Source: Spiractinospora alimapuensis (GTDB lineage: Bacteria; Actinomycetota; Actinomycetes; Streptosporangiales; Streptosporangiaceae). From it: a stretch of 64,000 nt of DNA. Under the pieces are notes generated by a model, which saw only the letters and a list, made by a program, of their open reading frames with translations, made no database searches and was not told where the DNA came from. Positions within the stretch are counted from its first letter, which is position 1. Every line of letters starts with the position of its first letter. Shown one piece after another: positions 28,298 through 37,666 of the stretch. The stretch is from contig NZ_CP072467.1 in NCBI RefSeq assembly GCF_018437505.1, positions 3,286,001 through 3,350,000 of the forward strand. The letters run 5' to 3'. Made by a program: the position numbers and the translations under genes.

Positions 28298-28549
28298 CGG
28301 GCCAAGCCATGCCGCCGTCTGGGGACCTGCCCGGCGAGAACGGGTACTCGCTTCGGTTCGCCGCGAACTTCACCACCAGCCTGGTGGAGGTGCCCGTCGG
28401 CCCGAGGGCTCGTGGGTCCAGGCGGAGGCCGTGGCGAAGAAACTCGCTCCCGGGGGCTGGGCACGAGTGCGCTGGTAGGCTCCACACCGAAGAATAGGAC
28501 TTCTCTCCACAAAACACCCGTCTTTCCCGGCGGTCGCTGGAAGGAATAC

Positions 28550-29311
28550 ATGCCTACGGCTCCACCCGCCTTCCAGCTTTATGACCTGTGCAAACGGTTT
28601 GGCGAACACCAGGCTGTGGACAACGTCAACCTGACGGTTCCCACCGGCTCCTTCTACGGGCTTGTCGGGCCGAACGGCGCCGGGAAGACCACCTCACTGA
28701 CCATGGCCGTGGGGCTGCTCCGGCCGGACAGCGGCGGTGCACGGGTCTTCGGGGCGGACGTGTGGAGTGATCCCCTGGCCGCGAAGGCGCGCATCGGTGT
28801 GCTGCCCGACGGCATGGCCATGCCCGAGCGACTCACCGGACGCGAGCTCCTCACCTACCTCGGGCAGCTCCGCGGGCTGGACCGGCGCGACCTGGACACG
28901 CGGGTCGAGGACCTCCTCGCCGGGCTCGGGTTGGACGAGGCCGAGGGCACGATGATCATCGAGTACTCGGCGGGAATGCGGAAGAAGATCGGGCTCGCCG
29001 GCGCGCTCCTGCACAACCCCCGGCTCCTCGTGCTCGACGAACCGTTCGAGGCCGTGGACCCGATCTCGGTGAGCGTCATCAAGTCGCTGCTCCGCTCCTT
29101 CACCGACTCCGGTGGGTCCGTCGTCATCTCCAGCCACGTCATGGCGCTCGTGGAACAGATCTGTGACCACGTCGGTGTCATCGCGCGCGGGCGGGTGCTG
29201 GCGTCGGGAACCATCGACGAGGTACGCGGCGACCATCCCACCCTCGAGCAGGCCTTCGTCGACCTCGTCGGCGCCCCCGAACCGACGACGGGATTCGCAT
29301 GGTTGGGGTGA
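28550..29311 (+). CDS. ABC transporter ATP-binding protein
   Basis: A 253-residue ATPase. Walker A is GPNGAGKTT (40-48), Walker B is LLVLDEPFEAVDP, and the H-loop is ISSHVM. The signature motif is degenerate: YSAGMRKKIGLA replaces LSGGQ. Such signatures occur in exporter ATPases of the ABC-2 type. The ATG has GGAAGGA just upstream. It overlaps the start of the permease gene (TGATG), so the two form one transporter. The substrate is unknown. Confidence 0.93.
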   Translation: MPTAPPAFQLYDLCKRFGEHQAVDNVNLTVPTGSFYGLVGPNGAGKTTSLTMAVGLLRPDSGGARVFGADVWSDPLAAKARIGVLPDGMAMPERLTGRELLTYLGQLRGLDRRDLDTRVEDLLAGLGLDEAEGTMIIEYSAGMRKKIGLAGALLHNPRLLVLDEPFEAVDPISVSVIKSLLRSFTDSGGSVVISSHVMALVEQICDHVGVIARGRVLASGTIDEVRGDHPTLEQAFVDLVGAPEPTTGFAWLG

Positions 29312-31275
29312 TGGTGCGGATGAAGCTCGCCGCCCTCCGACACGGGTCGAGCGGATCCCGCACCGTGGGGGCGGTGCTCGGCATCGTCCTCGCCCTCGGC
29401 ACCGTGTGGGTCGGTGTCCTCGCGCCCGCCCCCGCCGTCGCCGGTCTCGTCGCCGCGATCCTCGGTGTGTGGACCGTGGGGTGGCTCGTGGGCCCGTCCG
29501 GTGTCGGCGGGGGCGACGAGACTCTCAAGCCCGAGTACTTCGCCCTGCTTCCCCTTCCTCGGCGCACCGTGGCCGTCGGGCTGCTGTGCGCGTCGTTCGT
29601 GGGCGTCACGGTGCCGGTCACCGTGGTCGCGCTGCTGTCCCTGCTCACGCTGGCGCTGCGCTACGGGGCCCTGCCCGTGCTGGTCGCGGTCGTGGCGATC
29701 CCCCTGCAGCTCCTCGTGATCGTGCTCGCCTCCAAGGTGCTGACCGCACTGTGGGGCGCCGCGCTGCGCACCCGGATCGGTATCGAGATCACCGCGATCC
29801 AGAGCGCGGCGATCCTCGCGACCGGCTTCTCCGTGTACATGCTGTACCAGGCGGCCTCGCACCACGCCGACGTCGCCTCCGCGATGTGGAACGAAGGCCT
29901 CCCCACGGGAGTGACGCGGGTCGCGCTGCTCCTGCCCTCCGGTTGGGGTGTCGCCGCCGTCAACGCGGCGGGCGAGGGGCGCTGGCTGGTGGTCCTCGGG
30001 GCGCTCGTGGGCCTCGCGGTGTTCTCCGTACTTCTCCTGGCGGCCTGGTCGGCACTCATCCAGCGGCGCGTCACGCGCCCGACCACCGGCGACTCCCGCG
30101 GGGCTCGCCGTCGGAGCTGGCACCTGCAACGGCTGATGCCGTCCACTCCGGTCGGTGCTGTGGTCGGGCGGGAGCTGCGTTCCTGGTCCCAGGATCCGCG
30201 GCGGGCACTGGAGCTCCGCACGGCCCTGTGGACCGGACTGCTCGTGTGCGTGCTGGGACTCGCCGTCGGGCTGACCTTCATGATCCCGTTGGCGGGCCTG
30301 ATCACGCTGGCCCTCGCCGCCCTGATGTCCCTGAACACCTACGCCCAGGACGGCAGCGCCCTGTGGCAGACGCTGTTGGTTCCCGACGCGGCACGCGGCG
30401 ACGTCCGTGGTCGTCAACTCGGCTGGCTGATCGTCTTCGTCCCGATCGCCCTGGCCGTGTCGGTCGGCGGGATCCTGTTGACCGGGCAGTCCTGGGCCTG
30501 GCCGTGGGTGGCCGCCGCCGCCCCCGCCCTCGTCGGTGGGGGCGCGGGCCTGTCCGTGCTCTTCGCCGTGACCTGGCCGGCGCCGGGCGCCGATCCGCAC
30601 CGGCACGGCGGCAATCCGCTGGACTCTGGCTCGGTCGTGGCCCAGTTCAACGTCATGTTCCCCCTCATGCTGTTCGTGGCCGCGCCGCCCACGGCCGTCA
30701 CCGCGTTGGGGTACCTGACGGACAACCCGACGCTCATGTGGTCCGGGACGGCGGTCGGCGTCGCGTTCGGGACACTCTTGGCCTGGGGCCTGGGCCGCGT
30801 CGCGCACCGGCGCCTTCAGCGTCGGGGGCCGGAACTCCTGAGCACCCTTCGGTGGGGCGCCTCGCCCGAGCCGGACGCGTCCCAACCGGGCGAGGAAGGC
30901 GGTGGGACGGTCACGTTCGGGGTGGTCGCACGGGCCCAGCACAACCTGGAGACCCTGTCCTCGGCTCGGGGGGCGGCCCTGTCGGCCCTGGGCCTGACGT
31001 TCTGGCTGCCGCTGTACCAGGGCGTCGTCTCCCTGGTCGGAGTCCTCGTCGGGACGGACAACCCGTCGTGGCACCTTCCGCTGTACCTTCCGGCGCCGCT
31101 CCAGATCCCTGGATCCGTCGGCATGCTCCTCCTCGGCGTCCTGATGATCGTCGCGATGGGACGGATCGTCCTCCGCCCGGTCCGAACCCAGCCGGAGGTC
31201 GACGGCGTCACCCTCGCCGCGAGCGCGACGGAATCCGACGTTCCGGACGAAGTCGTCGACGCCACCAATCGCTGA
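29311..31275 (+). CDS. Large ABC-2-type transporter permease
   Basis: A 654-residue integral membrane protein with about 12 hydrophobic segments in two halves, consistent with a fused or duplicated six-span permease. Helices such as AVLGIVLALGTVWVGVLA and LLVCVLGLAVGLTFMIPLAG are clear. The start is the ATG overlapping the ATPase stop (TGATG); an in-frame ATG at 29299 would add four residues. The protein has no extracellular solute-binding partner nearby, so export is more likely than import. A bidirectional hairpin follows the gene. Confidence 0.82.
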   Translation: MVRMKLAALRHGSSGSRTVGAVLGIVLALGTVWVGVLAPAPAVAGLVAAILGVWTVGWLVGPSGVGGGDETLKPEYFALLPLPRRTVAVGLLCASFVGVTVPVTVVALLSLLTLALRYGALPVLVAVVAIPLQLLVIVLASKVLTALWGAALRTRIGIEITAIQSAAILATGFSVYMLYQAASHHADVASAMWNEGLPTGVTRVALLLPSGWGVAAVNAAGEGRWLVVLGALVGLAVFSVLLLAAWSALIQRRVTRPTTGDSRGARRRSWHLQRLMPSTPVGAVVGRELRSWSQDPRRALELRTALWTGLLVCVLGLAVGLTFMIPLAGLITLALAALMSLNTYAQDGSALWQTLLVPDAARGDVRGRQLGWLIVFVPIALAVSVGGILLTGQSWAWPWVAAAAPALVGGGAGLSVLFAVTWPAPGADPHRHGGNPLDSGSVVAQFNVMFPLMLFVAAPPTAVTALGYLTDNPTLMWSGTAVGVAFGTLLAWGLGRVAHRRLQRRGPELLSTLRWGASPEPDASQPGEEGGGTVTFGVVARAQHNLETLSSARGAALSALGLTFWLPLYQGVVSLVGVLVGTDNPSWHLPLYLPAPLQIPGSVGMLLLGVLMIVAMGRIVLRPVRTQPEVDGVTLAASATESDVPDEVVDATNR

Positions 31276-31298
31276 CGAGCCCACGGGCAGATCGCCAT

Positions 31299-31331
31299 CC
31301 GGCTTCGGTCGATCAGCAGAACGGAAGCCGG
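31299..31331. terminator. Bidirectional hairpin between convergent genes
   Basis: CCGGCTTC (31299-31306) pairs with GAAGCCGG (31324-31331), extendable by one mismatch. It lies between the permease stop and the convergent FAD oxidoreductase stop. Confidence 0.6.
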
Positions 31332-31338
31332 TCCGGGC

Positions 31339-32589
31339 CTAGCGCAACGGATGCACCGCCGCCAGTTCGGGTTGTGGGCGTCCGGTGGCGATGGTCTCGG
31401 CGAGGAGTTGACCGGTGATGGGGCCGAGGGTGATGCCCCACATGCCGTGGCCGCCGGCGACGAAGACCCTGGGGGAGAGGGTCGGGCCGACGAGGGGGAG
31501 ACCGTCCGGGGTGCAGGGACGAGCACCGACCCAGTCGTCCTGTTGGGTCGACCAGTCCACACCGCGCAGTTGCGGAGCGGCCGCGTCGCGAACGCTGGCG
31601 ACCCGGCCCGGGTCCAGCGGCGCGTCGGTGCGGCGGAACTCCATCATCCCGGCGACCCTCATCCTGTCCCCCATCGGACCCGCGACCACCCGGGCCGCCG
31701 GGAACATCACCGGGTCGGCTGGCATGTGGTCCGTCCGCACGCTGAAGCTGTACCCCCGCCCGGCCTGGACCGGCACGGTCACACCGAACGGCGCGGCCAG
31801 CCGGTTCAACAGGCCACCGTTGGCGATGACGGCGACGTCGCCGCGAACCACTCCCCCCGGCACTCGGGCCTCCACCCGGCCCCGGCGCTCCCTCAGGCGG
31901 GACACGGGGCTGTCCTCGGCGATGTGCCCCCCGAGCTTCCGCACCCCGTTCGCCAGGCCCGCGACGAAATCACCCGGATTGACCCGACGTTGACCGCGCA
32001 GACGCATCGCCGCGCCGATCTCGTCCGACAGGGCCGGCTCGGCCGCGTGTGCCTCGATCGCGTCCAACAGGTCGTACTCGACCGGGAGGCCCGCCTCGCG
32101 GACGTGCCGCATCTCCTCGACCATCCCCCGCAGGCCGGACCTGCTCGGAGCGGCGACCAGTGGTGCCGCCGGAACCGTCTCCGCACTGACGCCGCCGTCG
32201 GTGAGCTCGTCGAACGCGGCGAAGGCGCGCAGATTGAGGGGGGTCATGGCGGCGAGTCCGGCACGCCACCTGCGTGTGGTGGCGTTGCGGAGGAACCCGG
32301 TGAGGAACCGGACCAGGTGGAGGTCGATGGTCGCCGGGACGTACAGCGGGGCGCTCGGGGACATGAACCCGGTAACACCCGCCTGGAGGGTCGAGGGATC
32401 GGGAAGTGGGACGGAGTGCGCGGGGGACACCCATCCGGCGTTGCCCCAGGAGGCGCCGGAGGCGACCCCACGGCGTTCCAGCACGACCACGTCGACCCCT
32501 CGACGGAGCAGGAACCACGCGGTCGAGAGCCCCACCATTCCCGCTCCCACCACAATGACCCGCTGGGGCGAACGGCGACCGTCCGACAT
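31339..32589 (-). CDS. FAD-dependent oxidoreductase, D-amino-acid dehydrogenase (DadA)-like
   Basis: A 416-residue DAO-family flavoprotein. The Rossmann motif VIVVGAGMVGLSTAWFLLRRG is near the N-terminus, followed by LERRGVASGASWGNAGWVSP, where S-x-x-N-x-G is typical of DadA. C-terminal FAD-contact sequences include GARPCTPDGLPLVGPT and VFVAGGHGMWGITLGPITG. These enzymes oxidise D-amino acids or related amines to keto acids. The ATG is preceded by GAGGAGGGA. It converges on the ABC permease and is divergent from a GNAT gene. The exact substrate is unknown. Confidence 0.88.
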   Translation of the reverse strand: MSDGRRSPQRVIVVGAGMVGLSTAWFLLRRGVDVVVLERRGVASGASWGNAGWVSPAHSVPLPDPSTLQAGVTGFMSPSAPLYVPATIDLHLVRFLTGFLRNATTRRWRAGLAAMTPLNLRAFAAFDELTDGGVSAETVPAAPLVAAPSRSGLRGMVEEMRHVREAGLPVEYDLLDAIEAHAAEPALSDEIGAAMRLRGQRRVNPGDFVAGLANGVRKLGGHIAEDSPVSRLRERRGRVEARVPGGVVRGDVAVIANGGLLNRLAAPFGVTVPVQAGRGYSFSVRTDHMPADPVMFPAARVVAGPMGDRMRVAGMMEFRRTDAPLDPGRVASVRDAAAPQLRGVDWSTQQDDWVGARPCTPDGLPLVGPTLSPRVFVAGGHGMWGITLGPITGQLLAETIATGRPQPELAAVHPLR

Positions 32590-32799
32590 ACGATCCCTCC
32601 TCGAGAAAGCACCCACACGTACGCGGCGACGCACCGCACACCGGACAGAAGCATTCCCCCGCCACATAGAGGGACACTTCTCCCGCCCCACGCCGACTTC
32701 GTATCCCGCGACTGTTCCGCACGACACGCGGCGCCGTAGAGTGCTGGACTCCTGATCCGTCTCGAGGACGGTCCCCGCTCCCCGGCGAGAGGAAGACCC

Positions 32800-33552
32800 A
32801 TGGGCGAACTGGTGGTTCGGACCCTGGCTGACGACCCAGCGCTGATCGACGTCCTACGTCGGTTCCCCGACACGTGGCCGCGCTTCATCATCGAGGACCC
32901 GTGGGGCGAGGCGTACTACTCCCACGCCGCGGACCTCTTCCCGGAACACGTGCAGGTCGCCTGGGACACCGACGACCCACGGACCCCGGTCGCCCGCGCC
33001 TTCAGTGTCCCGTTCGTCTCCGACACGGAGGAGCGGAGCTCCCTGCCGGAGCACGGCTGGGACGCGGTGATCCAGTGGGCGCTCCAGGACCGGATCGCCG
33101 GCCGTACCCCGACGGTGGTCTCCGCGTTGGAGATCACGATCCACCCGGAACGTCGCGGTGGCGGGCACGCCGCGGAGCTGCTGAACGCCATGCGGACCAA
33201 CACCAAGGCGCTGGGGTACACCGAGTTGGTCGCACCGGTGCGTCCCACGGGTAAGGCGGCCGAACCCCAGGCGCCGATGACGGAGTACGCCCACCGAACC
33301 CGGGAGGACGGGCTCCCCCTCGACCCGTGGCTCCGGGTCCATGTTCGCCTCGGCGGTGAGATCGTCGGTGTGTGCGCCCGCTCCATGACGATCGCCGGAT
33401 CGGTCGCCGAGTGGCGGGCGTGGACCGGGCTCCCGTTCGACGAGCCGGGTGACGTGGTGGTGCCGCGGGGCCTGGTTCCCGTGCACTGCGACCCGCGCCA
33501 CGACCACGCGGTCTACGTCGAGCCCGGGGTGTGGGTACGCCACCGGATGTGA
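32800..33552 (+). CDS. GNAT-family acetyltransferase-like protein
   Basis: A 250-residue protein. The acetyl-CoA-binding motif A is recognisable as ALEITIHPERRGGGHAAELL (R-x-x-G-x-G/A-type loop), followed by a helix and a strand ELVAPVRPTGK. The N-terminal part (PRFIIEDPWGEAYYSHAADL) and the long C-terminal extension after motif A make it longer than the usual 150-180 residue GNAT. The GNAT call is moderate; the substrate is unknown. The ATG has GAGAGGAAG upstream. A strong hairpin follows the gene. Confidence 0.72.
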   Translation: MGELVVRTLADDPALIDVLRRFPDTWPRFIIEDPWGEAYYSHAADLFPEHVQVAWDTDDPRTPVARAFSVPFVSDTEERSSLPEHGWDAVIQWALQDRIAGRTPTVVSALEITIHPERRGGGHAAELLNAMRTNTKALGYTELVAPVRPTGKAAEPQAPMTEYAHRTREDGLPLDPWLRVHVRLGGEIVGVCARSMTIAGSVAEWRAWTGLPFDEPGDVVVPRGLVPVHCDPRHDHAVYVEPGVWVRHRM

Positions 33553-33585
33553 TTCGGGAACCGCGCGACGGCCTCACGGACGGCT

Positions 33586-33616
33586 TCCGCCCCCTGGAGG
33601 CCCCCCAGGGGGCGGA
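33586..33616. terminator. Strong bidirectional terminator hairpin
   Basis: A perfect 12-bp inverted repeat, TCCGCCCCCTGG (33586-33597) and CCAGGGGGCGGA (33605-33616), with a 7-nt loop. It starts 33 bp after the GNAT stop and serves the convergent methyltransferase gene as well. Confidence 0.8.
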
Positions 33617-33804
33617 TCGACGCGGGACACCCGCCCAGCGACGACGGAAACCCTCGTCCGGAACCACGAGGCCGACCCCACCCACCCCGGCGAGCCGCGC
33701 ACCTGTGGCGTCGGAGCGCCGCGACTGCGCGCGGGCTCTGTCGTGGCACGAAACCACGCCTTCCCCCTGACCGGCCCGCCGAGGGCACAGGGACAAGCGG
33801 CCCG

Positions 33805-34668
33805 CTACCCGGGCTTCCGCGCTGTGGTGACCAGGCTGGGCGTCGGCTGCCGCACGCCCCGGCGAACGTCGACGTGTTCCTCCAACGCACGCACCACGGC
33901 CGCGCGCGCTGCCCCTTCGGCCTCTTCGTCCACGTCGCCGAACCAGTGGCGGATGGGCCCCATCTCGAACATGAACGTGGCCGCCTCCTCGGCGTCCCGA
34001 CCCAGGAACTGGGTGACGGGTGCCGACTCCGACCGAACGTCGACGAACCCGGCCGCCGTCAGAACGTTGGATACGCCTTCGGGTGTGGAGAGCGTGTCGG
34101 TCCCGGTCGTGTCCTCCTCGACGGCCAGCGTTGGTGTGTCCGGAACGAACTCCCGCATGATCCGGAGAAGGTCCGGGAATCCCCCGGTCTCAGGCTCCTC
34201 GGTGGAGGGGGTCATGATGGCGAGCCGTCCTCCCGCCCGCAGCGCGGAGGCGATGTTGGTGAACGCGGCGACCGAGTCGCTGAAGTACCACACGCCGCCC
34301 CGGCTGATGACCACGTCGTAGGACGCCAGAGGAAAGGGGTGGACCTGGGCGTCCCCCTGCTCGAAGGACACATTGGCGATCAGTTTCTCCTCGGCCACCT
34401 CCCGCGCGCGGACCAGCATCGGTGCCGACAGGTCGACACCGTGCGCGTGCCCCTCAGGTGCCAACGTCGCGGCACGACGGGTCGTGAGCCCCGCTCCGCA
34501 GCCGATGTCCAGCACGTGGTCCGCCGAACGGATGTCGGCCGCGCCGAACAGTGCACGATTCATGCCTCCGACCATGGCGTCGTAGCGGTCGTTGTTGTTG
34601 GCCCAGTGCTGGCCCTCGTAGCCGTTCCAGGCCTGGTACTGGTGTGTGTTGACGATCTCCCGCGACAT
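33805..34668 (-). CDS. Class I SAM-dependent methyltransferase
   Basis: A 287-residue methyltransferase. Motif I is VLDIGCGAGLTTRRAA, the acidic residue at the end of strand 2 is in HGVDLSAPML, and motif III-like RPGG-equivalent is LRAGGRLAIMTP. It starts with NTHQYQAWNGYEGQHWANN, a pattern seen in UbiE-like small-molecule methyltransferases. The C-terminal part has helical inserts that likely form the substrate lid. The ATG is preceded by GGAG. The acceptor is unknown. The next gene upstream on the same strand is the tautomerase-YHS protein. Confidence 0.87.
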   Translation of the reverse strand: MSREIVNTHQYQAWNGYEGQHWANNNDRYDAMVGGMNRALFGAADIRSADHVLDIGCGAGLTTRRAATLAPEGHAHGVDLSAPMLVRAREVAEEKLIANVSFEQGDAQVHPFPLASYDVVISRGGVWYFSDSVAAFTNIASALRAGGRLAIMTPSTEEPETGGFPDLLRIMREFVPDTPTLAVEEDTTGTDTLSTPEGVSNVLTAAGFVDVRSESAPVTQFLGRDAEEAATFMFEMGPIRHWFGDVDEEAEGAARAAVVRALEEHVDVRRGVRQPTPSLVTTARKPG

Positions 34669-34779
34669 GCGTGCTTCTCCTCCGTGTCGTGTCCCGCTGA
34701 CCGGCGGGCGCTCCTCGAGGCCACCGGCGTGGGGAGACCGGCTCCCCCGCCTCCGGTCTCCGGTTCGAGCGCCGACGCG

Positions 34780-35400
34780 TCAGATCGCCGCTCCGAGCTC
34801 CTCGGCGTGCCGCGCGCGGCACGCCTTCGTGCAGTAGCCGTAGGTCTCGCCAGCGTGCACCAGGGTGATCGCCGCGTCGTCGAGCTCCACGACCATGTCG
34901 CAGATCGGGTCGTGGACGGTCGCCGGGCGAGGCCCGGGAACCGGGACCCGGCCCCGGACCTCCTCCCGCCGGCGCTGGGTGACGAGTCGCTCGATCTCCG
35001 GCGTCGACAACGTCTGTCCGTCCATCCCCCAGCTACCGTCCCGGACGCCGCGAATCTCCACCCAGATCCGGGGGTCCGCGTCGGCGTCGGCCTCCCGTGC
35101 CGCCTCCCGGATGATCCGGGTGAAGCGCTGGACCATCTCCTCCCGCACCGGCTTGACCCACGGCGCCGGCACACTGACCCGGGCGACGTAGCGCGCGTTG
35201 TCGTGGCCGCTCACGGTCCGGTCGCCGGCGACCCACGTCTGGGGTTCGAGCAGGAGGACCTGGGTGAGGGCCCGCGAGTCCTCCAGCACCGTGGGGGAGT
35301 GCTCGTCCTCGTCCATGAACGCGATGAGGCGGCGGGCGAGCCGCTCGCGCTGTGGGGCGCCGAGAACTCCCGAGGGCAGGTACAGCTCGATCAGCAACAT
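34780..35400 (-). CDS. Tautomerase-like protein fused to a C-terminal YHS metal-binding domain
   Basis: A 206-residue fusion. Residues 1 to about 140 resemble two consecutive 4-oxalocrotonate-tautomerase-type beta-alpha-beta units (LLIELYLPSGVL ... ERLARRLIAFM; then ARVSVPAPWVKPVREEMVQRF). The C-terminal 40 residues are a YHS-like domain (DPICDMVVELDDAAITLVHA, then GETYGYCTKACRARH) with three cysteines suited to metal binding. The usual N-terminal catalytic proline of tautomerases is absent after Met1, so activity is uncertain. It is 111 bp upstream of the methyltransferase gene. Function is unknown. Confidence 0.65.
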   Translation of the reverse strand: MLLIELYLPSGVLGAPQRERLARRLIAFMDEDEHSPTVLEDSRALTQVLLLEPQTWVAGDRTVSGHDNARYVARVSVPAPWVKPVREEMVQRFTRIIREAAREADADADPRIWVEIRGVRDGSWGMDGQTLSTPEIERLVTQRRREEVRGRVPVPGPRPATVHDPICDMVVELDDAAITLVHAGETYGYCTKACRARHAEELGAAI

Positions 35401-35621
35401 CACCCATCACGTCCTTCGCGGCGAGGAATCGTGCCACCGTCGGTTCGTGGCCCCTGCTCCACAGCGTTCCCCACATACTCCCCAGGGGCATCCGACCTAG
35501 GGCGGCTTCGCCCCGTGCGGACAGTGACGGACGCGGGGCGACGGCTACGCCCGGGGGAGTAGTCGGCGTCGTCGCCCGGGGTAGGACGCGCGTTCGGACG
35601 GAAAGCGCCTAGGTTTGAGGA

Positions 35622-36791
35622 ATGCAGCTTCGATGGATGCCGGGGCCCGGCCCCGCCCGCGAACTGGCGATCGTCGGCGTGTCGGCCGTCCTCGTTCTGG
35701 TGAGCGGGGCTTTGGGTTCGATCGACGCCGGCGGACTGGCGGTCCATGACTATCCGCTCCTGCTCAGTGGACCGGCGTTGCTCCTGTTCCGGAACCGGAC
35801 GCCTCGCGCCGTCCTGGTGGGGGCCCTGCTGTCACTGCTGGTCAACTCGGCGGTCCAGCCGGAGGTCGGCCCGCATGTGGCGCTGCCCGCCCTCGTCGCC
35901 CTGTTCACTGCGGTGAACCACGGCTACCGGGGCTTCGCGGCCGCAGCCGTGCTGCCCACCATCGGCGCCGCGGCTCTCGCGGAGGTGAGCCAGGCCAGCG
36001 GGCCGAGCGGAGACGGTCTACAGGAACTCATGCTCTCGGTCGGCTGGTTCGTGGCCGCGGGGATCCTCGGCGAGGCCACCCGCCAGCACACCGCCTATGT
36101 GCGCGAGGTGGAGGGGCGTGCCGCCGAGGCCCGCCGAACCCAGGAGGAGGCCGCACTACGCCGCGCCGGAGAGGAGCGTCTCCGGATCGCCCGCGAACTC
36201 CACGACTCTCTGACCCACGCCATCTCGATCATCAAGGTCCAGGCGGGGGTGGCTGCCCACCTGACCCGCAAGCGCGGCGAGGAGGTGCCCGAGGCACTAG
36301 TCGCCATCCAGGAGGCCAGCGGGGACGCGACCCGCGAGCTCCGCGCCACCCTCGAGGTGCTGCGACGGCCGGCGGACGACCCGGACGACCGGCCGGGGTT
36401 GGGACAGTTGGAGGCGCTGGTGGAACGTTCCCGCGGTGCGGGAGTCCCCGCCACCGTCACCGTTCGCGGCGGCGCCGACGCCGTCTCGGCCGACACCGAC
36501 CGTGCCGCGTACAGGATCGTGCAGGAGGCGCTGACCAACGTGACACGCCACGCGAACCCCACCACTGTCCGCGTCGAGGTGTCCTACGAAACCGACGTGG
36601 TCCGTGTCGCCGTGGAGAACGACGGCCCCTGGCTCGGCGCCCAGCCGCCCACGCCGGGAACCGGCCTCCGAGGTATGCGGGAGCGCGCCTCCGCCCTTGG
36701 TGGTTGGGTGCGCGCGGAGCCCGGACCCGAGGGCGGTTTCCGGGTGGAGGCAGAGCTCCCCCGGGAGGCGCCCGTGGAGGCCCCGACGTGA
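35622..36791 (+). CDS. NarL/DesK-type sensor histidine kinase
   Basis: A 389-residue sensor kinase. About five N-terminal membrane spans (residues 12-150) are followed by a coiled linker. The HisKA_3 dimerisation domain has the phosphoacceptor His in RIARELHDSLTHAISIIKVQ. The ATPase domain has the N-box EALTNVTRHANPTTV and the G-boxes GTGLRGMRERASALGG. The stop overlaps the response-regulator start by 4 bp (GTGA), so the two are a cognate pair. The signal is unknown, but membrane-embedded sensing without a large extracellular domain suggests envelope or lipid cues. Confidence 0.95.
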   Translation: MQLRWMPGPGPARELAIVGVSAVLVLVSGALGSIDAGGLAVHDYPLLLSGPALLLFRNRTPRAVLVGALLSLLVNSAVQPEVGPHVALPALVALFTAVNHGYRGFAAAAVLPTIGAAALAEVSQASGPSGDGLQELMLSVGWFVAAGILGEATRQHTAYVREVEGRAAEARRTQEEAALRRAGEERLRIARELHDSLTHAISIIKVQAGVAAHLTRKRGEEVPEALVAIQEASGDATRELRATLEVLRRPADDPDDRPGLGQLEALVERSRGAGVPATVTVRGGADAVSADTDRAAYRIVQEALTNVTRHANPTTVRVEVSYETDVVRVAVENDGPWLGAQPPTPGTGLRGMRERASALGGWVRAEPGPEGGFRVEAELPREAPVEAPT

Positions 36792-37459
36792 TCCGGGTGC
36801 TCCTGGTCGACGACCAGCCACTGATCCGCGGCGGATTCCGAGCGCTGCTGGACGCCGAGGACGACATCGCCGTCGTCGGCGAGGCGCCCGACGGAGAGCA
36901 GGGCCTTACCCTGGCCCGGGAACACCTGCCGGACGTGGTGCTGGCCGACGTGCAGATGCCCGTCATGGACGGCATCGAGGCGACCCGGAGAATCGCCGCG
37001 GATCCCGCCCTCGATGGGTGTCACGTGGTGATCCTGACTAACTACGGCGTCGACGAGTACGTGTTCAACGCCCTGCGGGCCGGAGCCGCCGGGTTCCTCG
37101 TCAAGGACATCGACCCTCCGGAGCTCCTGCACGGTGTGCGGGTCGCGGCACGCGGTGAGGCCCTGCTCGCGCCGGCCATCACGCGACGCCTCATTCAGGA
37201 GTACGTCGCACGGCCACCACTCTCAGCGTCCCTCGCACGGGTGGACGAGCTCACCAACCGGGAGCAGGAGGTCGTGGCACTGGTGGCTCGGGGCCTGTCC
37301 AACGACGAGATCGCGCGGCAGATGGTGATCAGTCCCGCGACGGCCAAGACGCACGTCAGCCGCGCGATGATCAAAACCGGCGTACGCGACCGGGCCCAGC
37401 TCGTCGTCCTCGCCTACGAGTCCGGCCTCGTCACCATCCGCCGCGACGGCTTCGCCTGA
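36788..37459 (+). CDS. NarL/FixJ-type response regulator
   Basis: A 223-residue response regulator. The receiver domain has the acidic pocket VLLVDDQ, phosphoacceptor Asp54 in VVLADVQMP, and the conserved Lys106 in GFLVKD. The C-terminal LuxR-type HTH is LTNREQEVVALVARGLSNDE and the segment following it. The GTG start overlaps the kinase stop (GTGA), which indicates translational coupling. It probably activates genes in response to the upstream kinase; the targets are not evident nearby. Confidence 0.96.
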   Translation: MIRVLLVDDQPLIRGGFRALLDAEDDIAVVGEAPDGEQGLTLAREHLPDVVLADVQMPVMDGIEATRRIAADPALDGCHVVILTNYGVDEYVFNALRAGAAGFLVKDIDPPELLHGVRVAARGEALLAPAITRRLIQEYVARPPLSASLARVDELTNREQEVVALVARGLSNDEIARQMVISPATAKTHVSRAMIKTGVRDRAQLVVLAYESGLVTIRRDGFA

Positions 37460-37605
37460 CCCCGCCCGTCCCCGTCCCCCCATCAGGATTTCTCCACCCC
37501 CCACCAGGATTCACGCACATGGATCGTGTGGGGGGGTGCACCCCGCCCTGCCATCGCGGGGTCAATCACACCCACCACCTTGTCCACCCACCTCGCAGCG
37601 CTATA

Positions 37606-37626
37606 CGCTACAAATGTAGCGCTACA
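37606..37626. promoter_or_regulatory. Overlapping palindromes upstream of the monooxygenase, candidate operator
   Basis: CGCTACA-AA-TGTAGCG (37606-37621) overlaps the perfect 12-bp palindrome TGTAGCGCTACA (37615-37626), giving three alternating half-sites. They lie 41-61 bp before the monooxygenase start and may be bound by the TetR regulator encoded downstream. Confidence 0.6.
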
Positions 37627-37666
37627 TAAATAGCGAACGAATGTCCGGAGCGGGAAGGGCGACACC

